This document shows positions 1 through 9,175 of a DNA stretch of 64,000 nucleotides, piece by piece (position 1 is the first letter of the stretch; each line of letters opens with the position of its first letter). Made by a program: the position numbers and the translations under genes. A model generated the notes under the pieces. It did no database searches. It saw nothing but the letters and a program-made list of their open reading frames with translations, and was not told the DNA's origin. Source of the DNA: Mucilaginibacter sp. GTDB lineage: Bacteria; Bacteroidota; Bacteroidia; Sphingobacteriales; Sphingobacteriaceae. Location of the stretch: the NCBI GenBank assembly GCA_031292485.1, contig JARLHA010000009.1:46702-110701 (forward strand), in the 5' to 3' direction.

Positions 1-16
1 GATATTAATAAGAATT

Positions 17-3000
17 ATGAAAAGACTATTTATCATACTTTCATTGTTACCTTGCCTGGCGTTAGCCCAAAAAACAAATTACCTTAAAAAAGGTAATGAA
101 GAATCAGGTAAGAAAAAATATACCGAAGCCATCTCGGACTTCAATATCGCTATTCAACAGAACGACAAAAACATTTGGGCATATTTTTATCGGGCCAACG
201 CTTACGCCAATATCAACAAATACAACGAGGCCATCAGTGATTTTTCTAAGGTAATTGAGCTCGACCATCGATTTATTAAGGCATATTTTTACCGCGCAAA
301 CGCCTATGGCAATATTTGTGATTTTAAAGATGCCGTAAGTGATTATACCCAGGTAGTTGGGGCCGACAGACACAACCCGCTTGCCTATTACTATATGGCC
401 AATGCCAAAAACAACCTAAAAGACTATAAGGGCGCACTTGACGACTACAACATGGCCGTAAAGCTGGGTAAACGTGGGTGGGAAATTTACTATGCCATAG
501 CAGGTGCAAAAAGCAATCTTTTTGACTATGAAGGCGCCATGAAAGATTACGACAACGCCATTATAGATTACAATAAAACGGTGCGATATACAAAAATGAA
601 TCAAAGTTTGGCTGCTGCAAAAGTTCATTTATATGAATACCGCGGGGTTACCCGGGCAAATGCCGGTTACTATAGCCAGGCCATCACCGATTATAAAATT
701 GCCCTCGGCCTGGATAAAAGTAACGCCGACGTTTACTATTACAGGGCAAATGCTTTAAGCAACACTAAAAAATATAATGAGGCTATTATTGATTATAATA
801 CCGCCTTTGAAGATTGCAATAAAAAAACAGCAGAAAAACCGGTAGAAAATACAGGCCCCTGCAATACAGCATCCGCTGGTGTGTGCAATTTTAAAATGGC
901 TGATCTGTATCATTACAGGGGAAATGCCGAAAGCAATGCCGGAGATTATGTGAATGCGATTAAGGATTATGACAATGCTGCCGCGTTAACCCCTGATAAT
1001 GCCGAAATATTATTATCACGCGGAGTGGCGAAAGCAAAATCAAACGATACACCCGGCGCAGAAGCCGACTTTGAGGCGGCTATAAAACTTAATCCTAATG
1101 ATGCTAAAGTATATTATTACCTGGGTAATGCCGATGCGGAAATAAAAGACTATCCAAATGCCATTATAAATTATGATAAAGCGCTGCAGCTGGGCTTTAA
1201 CCACGCTGAACTTTACCATTACAGGGCAAACGCCAAAAGTAATGCAGCTGATTTTGAGGGTGCAATAGCTGATTTTACCATCGCTATTAAAATGACGCCA
1301 AAAGATGCAGAATTATATAAATACAGGGGTGTGGCTTATTCCAACTCAAATGATTACCGCGCTTCGATAGCCGACTTTAAAATCGCTGTGGAACTTAATC
1401 CTGAGGATGCGGAGATCTATTATTACAAAGCAAATTCCGAAGCTTCTGCCGGTGAGTTCCAAAACGCACTGAGCGACTATAATAAAAGCATCGTCATGGA
1501 CCCTAAACATGCCGAAGCCTACCTGTACCGCGGAAATACAAAAACCAAATTAAATGATTTCGATGGCGCAATATCAGATTTTGATAAAGCTATCCAGATC
1601 AACCCCAACCTTCAGAATGCTTATTATTATTTGGGCAAAGCTGCGAGCGATGCCGGGGAGCTTAAAAAGGCCCTCGAGTATTTTGATAAAGCCATCGCTA
1701 AGTCGCCCGAAAATGCCGAATTATATCTGTACCGGGGGCTGGCCAGAAACAGACTTGACGATACCCTGGGCGCCCTGGATGACATCAACAACGCCATTAA
1801 ATATAAGCGCGAATATTCAGAAGCTTACCAGCATCGCGCAGAAATTTACCTGTCACTAAAAAATTACAACAGCGCGTTGCTGGATGCAGACACCTCTATC
1901 CTTTACAATAAAAACAAAGATGGTTACGGTTATATTACCCGTGCCGACGCTGAAATTGGTTTAAAAAGACTGGATAGCGCTTTAACTGATTTTAACGCAG
2001 CAATTAAAGAGAACCCCAAAAATAGCGACGGTTATGCAGGCCGTGGCCACCTGGAGTACCTGACCTTAAAATATATAGCAGCGCAGGCCGACCTGGATAA
2101 AGCTATCGAAATAAACCCCGCTAACATTTATGCCTACCTATACCGTGGCGATCTGAAGATTGCCATCGGCGACAACGCCGGCGCCATTCAAGATTACCGC
2201 AAACTGCTGGTTTTTGAGCCAAAGAACGAAGAAGGCAATTTGAAGCTGGGCAAAGCCCTGTTAGCCGAAAAGAAATATGCAGAAGCATTAAAACTGTATG
2301 ACCGCCTAATTGCCAACAACAATAAAAACGATGAAGTTTATGTACTCCGCGGCGTTGCACTGGGAGGCGAAGGGGAAACTCAAAAAGCCTTCGCACAATT
2401 TAATGAGGTTATAGGCAGGGATACAACAACAGTGAACGACCTTACCGCAATGGTTGATGAACTAAGGAAAATTAAAACGACAATTGTCACCTCGTCGAAT
2501 TATGCTGCACTCAGAAGCACGTACGTGCCGGATGCGGATACTGCATCAGGCATTAAACGTATTTACCGGGTAATGGGCAAGCTTAAACCAATTATTTCGG
2601 ATGCCTATATCTACATGGGCAACATCTATATCACATTAAAAGATACTGTTGCTGCCTCCAAAAACTTCGATAAAGGAATTTATTACGACGAAAATAATGA
2701 TGAAGCTTTCTTTTCAAGAGCGAATTTAAAGATGGGGCAAAAAAACTACCAGGGAGCTGACTTTGATTACGTGAGCGTACTCCTGATCAATCCTGACAAT
2801 GTAAAAACCTATGCCTATCGCGGCCTTGCTGAAAGCTACCTGCGGGATACCGCCAACATGCGCACAGATTTTGAGGAAGCAATTAAGCTGAGCCCGAAAA
2901 ACGAAAACAACTTTATTTTACGCGGCAAAGCAAAAGTTAATTTGCAGGACCAGGCCGGCGCTTTAAAAGATTTTAATACAGCTATAACGCTAAATCCCAA

Positions 3001-3136
3001 CAACCCGGATGGATGGTTTAACAGGGGCATGGCCAAAATCAATCAGAATGACAGCAGCGGTTGCTCGGATTTGCGCAAAGCGCTTGACCTTGGCTCAAAA
3101 GAAGCGCCGGATGCTATCAAAAAATATTGCCACTAA
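17..3136 (+). CDS. Exported TPR-repeat protein (long paralogue)
   Basis: The 1039-residue product begins with a signal peptide (MKRLFIILSLLPCLALAQ, likely cleaved after ALA) and is otherwise almost entirely tetratricopeptide repeats of about 34 residues, with recurring phrases such as YYYRANA, YLYRGNA and DYNKAI. Over twenty units can be picked out, so the protein should fold into a long superhelix acting as a protein-binding scaffold in the periplasm or at the surface; partners cannot be read from sequence. The C-terminus carries a GCSDLRKALDLGS...KKYC signature with two cysteines that could pair. The gene is followed after 334 bases by a shorter paralogue on the same strand. Only 16 bases lie upstream in the window, so promoter and upstream partner are unseen. 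The family assignment is secure; function is unknown. Confidence 0.93.
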   Translation: MKRLFIILSLLPCLALAQKTNYLKKGNEESGKKKYTEAISDFNIAIQQNDKNIWAYFYRANAYANINKYNEAISDFSKVIELDHRFIKAYFYRANAYGNICDFKDAVSDYTQVVGADRHNPLAYYYMANAKNNLKDYKGALDDYNMAVKLGKRGWEIYYAIAGAKSNLFDYEGAMKDYDNAIIDYNKTVRYTKMNQSLAAAKVHLYEYRGVTRANAGYYSQAITDYKIALGLDKSNADVYYYRANALSNTKKYNEAIIDYNTAFEDCNKKTAEKPVENTGPCNTASAGVCNFKMADLYHYRGNAESNAGDYVNAIKDYDNAAALTPDNAEILLSRGVAKAKSNDTPGAEADFEAAIKLNPNDAKVYYYLGNADAEIKDYPNAIINYDKALQLGFNHAELYHYRANAKSNAADFEGAIADFTIAIKMTPKDAELYKYRGVAYSNSNDYRASIADFKIAVELNPEDAEIYYYKANSEASAGEFQNALSDYNKSIVMDPKHAEAYLYRGNTKTKLNDFDGAISDFDKAIQINPNLQNAYYYLGKAASDAGELKKALEYFDKAIAKSPENAELYLYRGLARNRLDDTLGALDDINNAIKYKREYSEAYQHRAEIYLSLKNYNSALLDADTSILYNKNKDGYGYITRADAEIGLKRLDSALTDFNAAIKENPKNSDGYAGRGHLEYLTLKYIAAQADLDKAIEINPANIYAYLYRGDLKIAIGDNAGAIQDYRKLLVFEPKNEEGNLKLGKALLAEKKYAEALKLYDRLIANNNKNDEVYVLRGVALGGEGETQKAFAQFNEVIGRDTTTVNDLTAMVDELRKIKTTIVTSSNYAALRSTYVPDADTASGIKRIYRVMGKLKPIISDAYIYMGNIYITLKDTVAASKNFDKGIYYDENNDEAFFSRANLKMGQKNYQGADFDYVSVLLINPDNVKTYAYRGLAESYLRDTANMRTDFEEAIKLSPKNENNFILRGKAKVNLQDQAGALKDFNTAITLNPNNPDGWFNRGMAKINQNDSSGCSDLRKALDLGSKEAPDAIKKYCH

Positions 3137-3150
3137 TAACGATATGCTAA

Positions 3151-3191
3151 TTTTCCATAGCGATGGGTTTAAAACCCATCGCTATGGAAAA
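3151..3191. repeat. Perfect 41-bp palindrome between TPR genes
   Basis: Two exact 20-base arms (left arm begins TTTTCCATAGCGATGG) are separated by a single A. It lies 15 bases after the stop of the first TPR gene. It has no T-run on either side, so it looks more like a palindromic intergenic repeat than an intrinsic terminator, although the hairpin would still protect the upstream 3' end. Confidence 0.85.
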
Positions 3192-3320
3192 CATCCTCCA
3201 AAATAAAACCCATTATTACAAAGCCCGGCAAAGAAAGATAATGTCTGGCTGGCAAACAAAACAATTCGCCCCAAATCTTCGTATTAAAGGTGCTGACGCC
3301 TACATTGGGATGTGAACCCA

Positions 3321-3328
3321 TATTTTTG
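3321..3328 (+). promoter_or_regulatory. Candidate Bacteroidota -7 box for second TPR gene
   Basis: TATTTTTG matches the Bacteroidota -7 consensus TAnnTTTG exactly. With the preferred TTG start at 3471 it predicts a leader of about 135 nt. No convincing -33 TTG at standard spacing was found. Confidence 0.35.
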
Positions 3329-3470
3329 TGTTGACTTAACCATCCGGGTTTGATTTTATATAACTCCCGGCACGTTATTTTTTACCCTTTTGGGAAATGA
3401 ATGCGTCTTTATAAAAATGATACAGAAACAACTAACGTATTTTTTGCCTGTAATTGACACTAATAAAGTT

Positions 3471-5603
3471 TTGAAAAGGCTGTTGGTGATCATTTCCTTT
3501 TTGCCCTTTATTGCGCTGGCACAAACTTCGGATCAGTTGATGACCCGTGCGAACGAAAAAGCAAGACATAAAGCCTATAATGAAGCTATTGCTGACTTTA
3601 CCAAAGTAATCGGCTTAAACAGCAATAATATAAAAGCATACCAGTACCGCGGCAATGCCTGCACCAACATCAACGAATACGCAGACGCAATCAGTGATTT
3701 TACCAAAGTTTTAGCAGCTGAACCCAATAATGCAGAAGTATATTCATACCGGGCAAATGCGTACAGCAACCTTAAGGACTATGGTAACGCCATAAAAGAT
3801 TTTAACAAAGCAATTGAACTGGGTTTAAAAACGGCTGACATGTACCATTACCGTGCAAATGCAAAGGTTAATTCCGCTGATTATGCAGCGGCTGTAGAAG
3901 ATTTTAGCAAAGCCATCACATTCAGCCCCAACAACCCTGAATTATATGAGTACCGTGGCGTTTCAAAAGCAAATTTAAAAGACGATAAAGGAGCAATTGA
4001 GGATTACACACGCGCACTGAAGCTAAATCCCAATAATGCCGATGTTTATTATTACCGGGCCAATTCAAAGGGAACCATTGCCGATTATATAGGTGCGATT
4101 GCTGATTATAATAAAACCATCAGCATGAACCCGGCAAACGCAGAAGCCATATTTTACCGGGGAAATATTAAAACCAACCTCCATCAATATAAAGAGGCTA
4201 TGCAGGACTATAAGCTGGCTTTAACGTTAAAACCCAATATGGCAAACGGTTTTTATTATATGGCAAAAGCGGCAGGTAACGCCGAGGATAATAAAGACGC
4301 GATACAAAATTTCAACAAAGCGATAGCAGCAGACCCAACAAATGCTGAATTGTATTTATACCGCGGGATCTCAGAAAACAAACGCAATGATACTACCGCA
4401 GCTTTAACCGACTATGCCAAAGCAATAACGCTAAACCCTAAATTCTCCCGAGCTTATCAAAACCGGGGTGACCTCCGAATTTCAATAAAAGATTACCGCC
4501 GGGCCAAAGCCGACGGCGATTCGGCAGTGATGTTCGATACTGATCACGATGGTTATGCCTATGTAACCCGTGCGAAAGCAAAAACTGCCTTGCAGGACAC
4601 CGCCGGCGCATTGGCTGATTATAACACTGCTATCCGGATGAATTCAAAAAACACGGAGGCATTTACCGGACGCGGCGAAGTTAAGGCCGAACTGGCAGAT
4701 TATAAAGGCGCGCTGGCTGACCTGGACGAAGCGATTAATTTGTACAGCGGTTACTCATACGCCTACCCTGCCCGCGCAAAGGTAAAAAGCAAACAGGGCG
4801 ACCGGAAAGGTGCTATTGCTGATTTTAAAAAACAACTGGAATTTGACCCTAAAAATAAGGAGGCGCAATTGAGGCTGGGCAAGGAGTTAACTGCAGACCA
4901 CCAGTATGCAGCAGCTTTACTATTTTTTAACAGGGTAATTACTCCAGCTACAAAAAATGGCAAGTTTTATATTGCCCGCGGCGATGTGATGTGCGATATG
5001 GGCGATTACAAAGGGGCAATTGCCCAATTTAACCGGGCATCGCTGGTTGATACCAATATGCGGTCTTTAACCTATGCAAATATTGCTTATGCCGAGATCA
5101 AACAAAAAAAATATGACGCAGCCGAACGCGACCTTGAAAAAGCGATCACCAAAGACCAAAACAATGATGATGCCTATTTTTACCGGGCGGGTTTAAAAAT
5201 GATCCGGAAGAATTATATCGGCGCGGTTTATGATTACATCAGCGTTTTGCTCATCAACCCCGACAATATAAAAACATATGCCTATAGGGGGCTTGCCGAA
5301 AGTTTTCTTCCTGATACACAGGCCATGCGCGTCGATTTTTTTGAGGCTATCAAACTAAGCCCCAGGGAGCCCGCCAATTATATCTTACGCGCTAGGGCAA
5401 AAATGAACCTGAAAGACTACAACGGCGCCCTAAAGGATTTTGATATTGCCATCAGCCTAAACCCCAATAACGAGGAGGCCTGGTATTACCGTGGCATTGC
5501 TAAAATGGAACAAAGCGATAAAAGCGCCAATGCGGACTTGAGCAAAGCCCTTGCCCTTGGCTCAACAGAAGCAGTTGATGCCATAAAAAGATACAGTAAG
5601 TAA
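3471..5603 (+). CDS. Exported TPR-repeat protein (short paralogue)
   Basis: A TPR protein of about 710 residues, paralogous to its upstream neighbour. The last 130 residues align closely (both contain SVLLINPDN, TYAYRGLAES, AIKLSP and a final D(A)IK stretch). I chose a TTG start because it gives a compact signal peptide, (M)KRLLVIISFLPFIALAQ, matching the first gene, and because the 15 bases before it resemble those before the first gene's ATG (both contain ctaataa/ttaataa). An ATG at 3417 would add 18 residues before the signal peptide and is the alternative. The two C-terminal cysteines of the longer paralogue are both absent here (ANADL...RYSK). Likely a periplasmic or surface scaffold; specific role unknown. 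Confidence 0.88.
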   Translation: MKRLLVIISFLPFIALAQTSDQLMTRANEKARHKAYNEAIADFTKVIGLNSNNIKAYQYRGNACTNINEYADAISDFTKVLAAEPNNAEVYSYRANAYSNLKDYGNAIKDFNKAIELGLKTADMYHYRANAKVNSADYAAAVEDFSKAITFSPNNPELYEYRGVSKANLKDDKGAIEDYTRALKLNPNNADVYYYRANSKGTIADYIGAIADYNKTISMNPANAEAIFYRGNIKTNLHQYKEAMQDYKLALTLKPNMANGFYYMAKAAGNAEDNKDAIQNFNKAIAADPTNAELYLYRGISENKRNDTTAALTDYAKAITLNPKFSRAYQNRGDLRISIKDYRRAKADGDSAVMFDTDHDGYAYVTRAKAKTALQDTAGALADYNTAIRMNSKNTEAFTGRGEVKAELADYKGALADLDEAINLYSGYSYAYPARAKVKSKQGDRKGAIADFKKQLEFDPKNKEAQLRLGKELTADHQYAAALLFFNRVITPATKNGKFYIARGDVMCDMGDYKGAIAQFNRASLVDTNMRSLTYANIAYAEIKQKKYDAAERDLEKAITKDQNNDDAYFYRAGLKMIRKNYIGAVYDYISVLLINPDNIKTYAYRGLAESFLPDTQAMRVDFFEAIKLSPREPANYILRARAKMNLKDYNGALKDFDIAISLNPNNEEAWYYRGIAKMEQSDKSANADLSKALALGSTEAVDAIKRYSK

Positions 5604-5694
5604 TATTTCAGTTAAAAATCGCCTTCGTATTTTACTTTGCCGTTCATGTTATTTTGACTTTGAAAAGGAGGATTTGAGACTGATATTAGCCTTT

Positions 5695-5800
5695 TTGTCA
5701 TTTCGAACGATAGTGAGAAATCTATACACACGGCATTACCGCCAGGCAGTCGGGAATAGCAAAAGCACAGATTTCTCCTCGTTCCTCGTCGAAATGACAA
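5695..5800. repeat. 106-bp inverted-end repeat, copy 1 (TTGTCATTTCGA family)
   Basis: Ends are the exact 12-bp inverted pair TTGTCATTTCGA / TCGAAATGACAA. The interior shares gagaaatctataca, gcagtcgggaatagca and agatttctcctcgttcctcg with the copy at 7006-7118. It lies six bases from the stop codon of the GH172 gene. It is non-coding and REP-like. Confidence 0.85.
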
Positions 5801-5806
5801 TGGATG

Positions 5807-6970
5807 TTAATTCACTTCCAGCTGATCCTTCGTAGGGAATACCGGGAACGCCCCATGTGGTTCGCTCTGGTACCAAAATACAACTGATGCAATATCATCC
5901 TGTAAAGGCATATAACGTCCATCTGAATGCCAGCCCAGGTCTTGTATCGTAACTTTCAGGTCCTTTTCAAAACGGATCGGATCGGCAATGTGCCAGCGGT
6001 ACAGGCCAAAGCGCTGGGCAATGCCATAATGCCCGTCACCACGGATTACCTGGGGCAAACCGCTATAAGGGCTGCAAAATTCGGTATACTCGCTGCTTTC
6101 GGTACCGTCTGCCTTTTTATGCATGCTGTCGAAATCATAGGCGCCATTAAAATAATCTTCGGTACCGGTACCATTGATGGTTGGAAATTGGGTATCGCCG
6201 TCCATAAAGAATTTAATTTCCCCTTCGCCCCACCAGCCGTTTTTATTGGAGCCATAAGCCAAATAAGTGCCTACATATTGGCCTTTACCTTTTATGCTGT
6301 CAACCAAAACATAGTCTTTTTTAAATGGCAAAGGGTTTACCCTGCGAAACTGCGCATGAAAATAGCCTGCATCTTTGGGCACATCTGTTAAGGTAAAATC
6401 CACCTGATAATATAAAACCATATCTTCATTATCAATATTCTCCATGGTTATCCGGCATTTTTTGCGGAAAGGCATCGGCCAGTAACAATTTAAACCACTG
6501 CCCGGATTAACCGCAACCGCCAGCGAATTCACCTGCGCATATTTACCCCAGCCCATGCAAAAAAAATCACCAACCGGTACCTCAACCGAGGGGGTTGTTT
6601 CATCATCCCAATAAAAACGAAGAATTGAATAGCGCCAATTGCCTGTCGGTGTCATCCAGATATGCTGTACAGCGCCTGATCCGTCGATTTCGGCAACAGT
6701 ATAGGTCGTATGTTTTTTAATTACTACGCTGGGGCTCACTTTCCATCCCTGGCCCAACTCTTTTGAAGGGCCTGCTCCGGTACCGGTAGTGGCCATGCCA
6801 CCTTTACCCTTTTCACCGTTAAAGTTTTCCGGGCTGATAGAACGTGTCTTGGCATCCGACATCCGGTAAAGGTTACCCAGGTTAACACCGAGCCCATTGA
6901 ATTTTTCCTGTGCACTAACTGATAAGACTACAAAAGCAGTCATCAATATACATAAAACTGATCTTTTCAT
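5807..6970 (-). CDS. Secreted GH172 (DUF2961) glycosidase
   Basis: The product is 387 residues with signal peptide MKRSVLCILMTAFVVLSVSAQ; the in-frame start 14 codons upstream would precede the signal with polar residues and is less likely. The body matches the DUF2961/GH172 family, with the characteristic stretches AVQHIWMT, LRFYWDDETTPSVEVPVGDFF, GTGTEDYFNGAYDF and a late HWHIADPI-type region. Characterised GH172 enzymes act on alpha-D-fructofuranosides or alpha-D-arabinofuranosides, whose rings are closely similar; which one applies here cannot be decided by eye. The gene is bracketed by two same-orientation copies of one intergenic repeat and sits next to fucose/D-arabinose-type catabolic genes. 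Expected location is periplasm or cell surface. Family confident, substrate not. Confidence 0.88.
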   Translation of the reverse strand: MKRSVLCILMTAFVVLSVSAQEKFNGLGVNLGNLYRMSDAKTRSISPENFNGEKGKGGMATTGTGAGPSKELGQGWKVSPSVVIKKHTTYTVAEIDGSGAVQHIWMTPTGNWRYSILRFYWDDETTPSVEVPVGDFFCMGWGKYAQVNSLAVAVNPGSGLNCYWPMPFRKKCRITMENIDNEDMVLYYQVDFTLTDVPKDAGYFHAQFRRVNPLPFKKDYVLVDSIKGKGQYVGTYLAYGSNKNGWWGEGEIKFFMDGDTQFPTINGTGTEDYFNGAYDFDSMHKKADGTESSEYTEFCSPYSGLPQVIRGDGHYGIAQRFGLYRWHIADPIRFEKDLKVTIQDLGWHSDGRYMPLQDDIASVVFWYQSEPHGAFPVFPTKDQLEVN

Positions 6971-7005
6971 TTTGGTTATATTTAGGTATATGACAATCAC
7001 CTTAT

Positions 7006-7118
7006 TTGTCATTTCGATCCGCCAGAGGCGGAGAGAAATCTATACACTATGCATTTCCACTTAGCAGTCGGGAATAGCACGTGTATAGATTTCTCCTCGT
7101 TCCTCGTCGAAATGACAA
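7006..7118. repeat. 113-bp inverted-end repeat, copy 2 (TTGTCATTTCGA family)
   Basis: Same 12-bp inverted ends and internal words as the copy at 5695-5800, in the same orientation. It carries an extra gatccgccagaggcgg hairpin near the left end. It separates GH172 from the fuconolactonase-like gene. Confidence 0.85.
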
Positions 7119-7125
7119 AGAATAA

Positions 7126-7956
7126 CTACAGTTGATAAAACTCCGCCGCATTCAGTCCCCAAAACTTTGCCTGTTCATCGTCTGATAGTTTGGCAGTATA
7201 ATTCTTAACTACCGAAAGCATTTGCTGGTAACCGCCAGCCACATTACATACCGGCCAGTCGGAGCCGAACATTACGCGGTTGGCGCCAAATGCCTCAAAA
7301 ACGACATCAAGGTAGGGTTTAAAATCAAGCAGTACCCAATCGTACCAGTCGGCCTCAGTGATCATGCCGGATATTTTACAATATACGTTTTCATGCTTAC
7401 CCAACGCCTTTATGCCCATCTCCCACTTGTCCATGTTTTTATTTTTGATATCGGGTTTGGCAATATGGTCAACCACAAAACGCGTCCCCTCAAATTTCTT
7501 TACAAACTCATGGGTATAGCCTAACTGATCCGGAAAGATCAATAGATCATAGGTAAGGTCATGTCTCTTAAGCGCGCGGATACCATCCATAAATTGAGGG
7601 TTCAGCATCAGGGCCCGGTCCGTTTCGCCCTGTAACACATGGCGGAATCCTTTTAACCTGTCAAACGAGCTGTAATGCTCTATCCGTGTTCCGGCACCAG
7701 CTGCTCGCAGGTCAACCCAACCTACCACGCCTTTTATAAAATCATGTTTTCCGGCAAGGTCAAGCAAAAATTCTGTTTCCGCCTCACTTTGGTCCGCCTG
7801 AACAGCTACGCAGCCATCAATACCGAATTTATCCAGAATGGGTTTCAAATCTCCCGGCATAAAATCCCGCTGAATTGCCGACATGGTATCCCCAATCCAG
7901 CTATCCCTAACCGGGTCAAACTTCCAGAAGTGCTGATGGGAATCTATTTTGGTCAT
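7126..7956 (-). CDS. Amidohydrolase-family L-fuconolactonase-type lactonase
   Basis: A 276-residue amidohydrolase-2 family protein. The N-terminal metal motif is visible as KIDSHQHFW (HxH), followed by FKGVVGWVDL-type and HIAKPDI segments, and the late metal/catalytic aspartate in FGSDWPVC. The architecture and length match L-fuconolactonases and related sugar-lactone hydrolases that open aldonolactones made by a sugar dehydrogenase. The neighbouring SDR dehydrogenase, FucP-type symporter and FAH enzyme support a place in an oxidative sugar pathway; L-fucono-1,5-lactone or D-arabinono-lactone are both plausible. Cytoplasmic, no signal peptide. A MITE-like insertion occupies the spacer between this gene and the upstream SDR, so the two may not be co-transcribed. 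Confidence 0.85.
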   Translation of the reverse strand: MTKIDSHQHFWKFDPVRDSWIGDTMSAIQRDFMPGDLKPILDKFGIDGCVAVQADQSEAETEFLLDLAGKHDFIKGVVGWVDLRAAGAGTRIEHYSSFDRLKGFRHVLQGETDRALMLNPQFMDGIRALKRHDLTYDLLIFPDQLGYTHEFVKKFEGTRFVVDHIAKPDIKNKNMDKWEMGIKALGKHENVYCKISGMITEADWYDWVLLDFKPYLDVVFEAFGANRVMFGSDWPVCNVAGGYQQMLSVVKNYTAKLSDDEQAKFWGLNAAEFYQL

Positions 7957-8036
7957 GGAATTAGTTGATTAATTTAGATTGGGTTGACTAAGTTTAAAAC
8001 AGGTTACAATATAACAATTTAACAGTAATACAATCA

Positions 8037-8287
8037 ACTAGTGTCGTGTCAATCATAAATTGACTCATCATCAATCAGCAAGTTGATTGAACCCAAAAAG
8101 CACAAAAAGGGTTTACAAAAGGTTTACACATTTGAGGGTTTACATTTTGTAAATTATTGATAATAAGTTATTTATATACCAACTCATTAAAATAGGGTTT
8201 ACACTATTTTACATAACCTCCACCAGGTATTTTGTAAACTGCTCTGATAAAGCCCGAACGTCAACTTATTAAGGACATGACACTAGT
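8037..8287. mobile_element. MITE-like element, 251 bp, with GGTTTACA iterons
   Basis: The ends form 28-base imperfect inverted repeats (23 of 28 match; both begin ACTAGTGTC when read inward). The inside has four direct GGTTTACA copies at about 8110, 8121, 8137 and 8196 and inverted copies near 8146 and 8230. There is no reading frame of note. No clear target duplication was found. It lies inside a spacer otherwise made of ttgatta/caatcaac words. It is best read as a non-autonomous element or an excision remnant; the mobilising enzyme is unknown. Confidence 0.6.
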
Positions 8288-8311
8288 CACCTTACCAACC
8301 AACTCAACCAA

Positions 8312-9100
8312 TCACGCATTCGCCAACGCCCTGTCCAAATGCACATATCCCCCATCTACATAAACCAACTGGCCCGTTGTATGGCTTGAACATTCTGATA
8401 ACAAAAATGCAGCAGTATTGGCAATCTCTTCCGAAGTAGTCATCCGGCTGCCCAATGGTATTTTGGCCTCAATTTCTTTTAATTTCCCTTGCGGGTCTGG
8501 CAGGGTTTTTATCCAGTTCTCATACAATGGCGTCCAGCATTCGGCCACTACGATGGCATTTACCCTGATGCCGTATTTCAGCAGTTCGACGGCCCATTCG
8601 CGGGTGAGCGCATTACGGCCACCATTCGCTGCGGCATAAGCCGAGGTATTTCCCTGCCCGGTATCGGCCGTTTTTGAGGTAATATTCAATATCGCCCCTT
8701 TTGATTTTTTTAATTCAGGCAAGGCATAATGGGCCATCAGGTAATAATGCACCACATTTTTATGAAGCGATGCGATAAAACGTTCGTAGTTCCCGGTCTC
8801 CAGCCCCACGCCGTCATTTACACCGGCATTGTTAACCAGGCCATCAATGCGGCCATATTTTCCAATCACCTGCTGTACTGCTTGTTCACATTCGGCAGGA
8901 TCGGTTAGTTCAGCTGCCACTTGCCCGGCTGTACCGCCTTCTGCCTCAACAGCCTCCACACATTTTAAATTGTCCGCCACATTCCGGCCAATCACCACCG
9001 GGATCGCACCCTCTTTTGCCAAAACTTTTACGATACCCTCGCCGATGCCTTTGGCGCCGCCTGTAACTATAATTACTTTATTCTTTAATTGTAAATCCAT
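8312..9100 (-). CDS. SDR oxidoreductase, L-fucose dehydrogenase-like, lysine-less active site
   Basis: A 262-residue short-chain dehydrogenase with the nucleotide motif TGGAKGIG (13-20), NNAGV (90-94), catalytic Ser142 and Tyr155, and the C-terminal VDGGYVHLDRAL typical of sugar-oxidising SDRs. The segment ALTREWAVELLKYGIRVNAIV...CWTPLYENW resembles L-fucose dehydrogenases. The normally invariant YxxxK motif reads Y155-AAA-N159, so the catalytic lysine is replaced by asparagine; the codon is AAT and is unambiguous in the sequence. Either a variant proton relay is used or activity is altered. Context suggests oxidation of L-fucose or D-arabinose to the lactone; an alternative is a later keto-deoxy-aldonate dehydrogenase. 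Cytoplasmic. Confidence 0.85.
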   Translation of the reverse strand: MDLQLKNKVIIVTGGAKGIGEGIVKVLAKEGAIPVVIGRNVADNLKCVEAVEAEGGTAGQVAAELTDPAECEQAVQQVIGKYGRIDGLVNNAGVNDGVGLETGNYERFIASLHKNVVHYYLMAHYALPELKKSKGAILNITSKTADTGQGNTSAYAAANGGRNALTREWAVELLKYGIRVNAIVVAECWTPLYENWIKTLPDPQGKLKEIEAKIPLGSRMTTSEEIANTAAFLLSECSSHTTGQLVYVDGGYVHLDRALANA

Positions 9101-9175
9101 AATCTTAATTTAATAAACCATGTTTCAACCCGGGTGTTGTGTTAACTCACCCAGCCTTGCATTCCAGCTACACTT

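Noticed and set aside
5612..5800. 62-codon open frame on the minus strand
   Set aside because: It is mostly repeat DNA of the TTGTCATTTCGA family.
5927..6391. 154-codon open frame antisense to the GH172 gene
   Set aside because: The minus-strand GH172 protein is clearly real; the antisense frame has no family motif and is a shadow of it.
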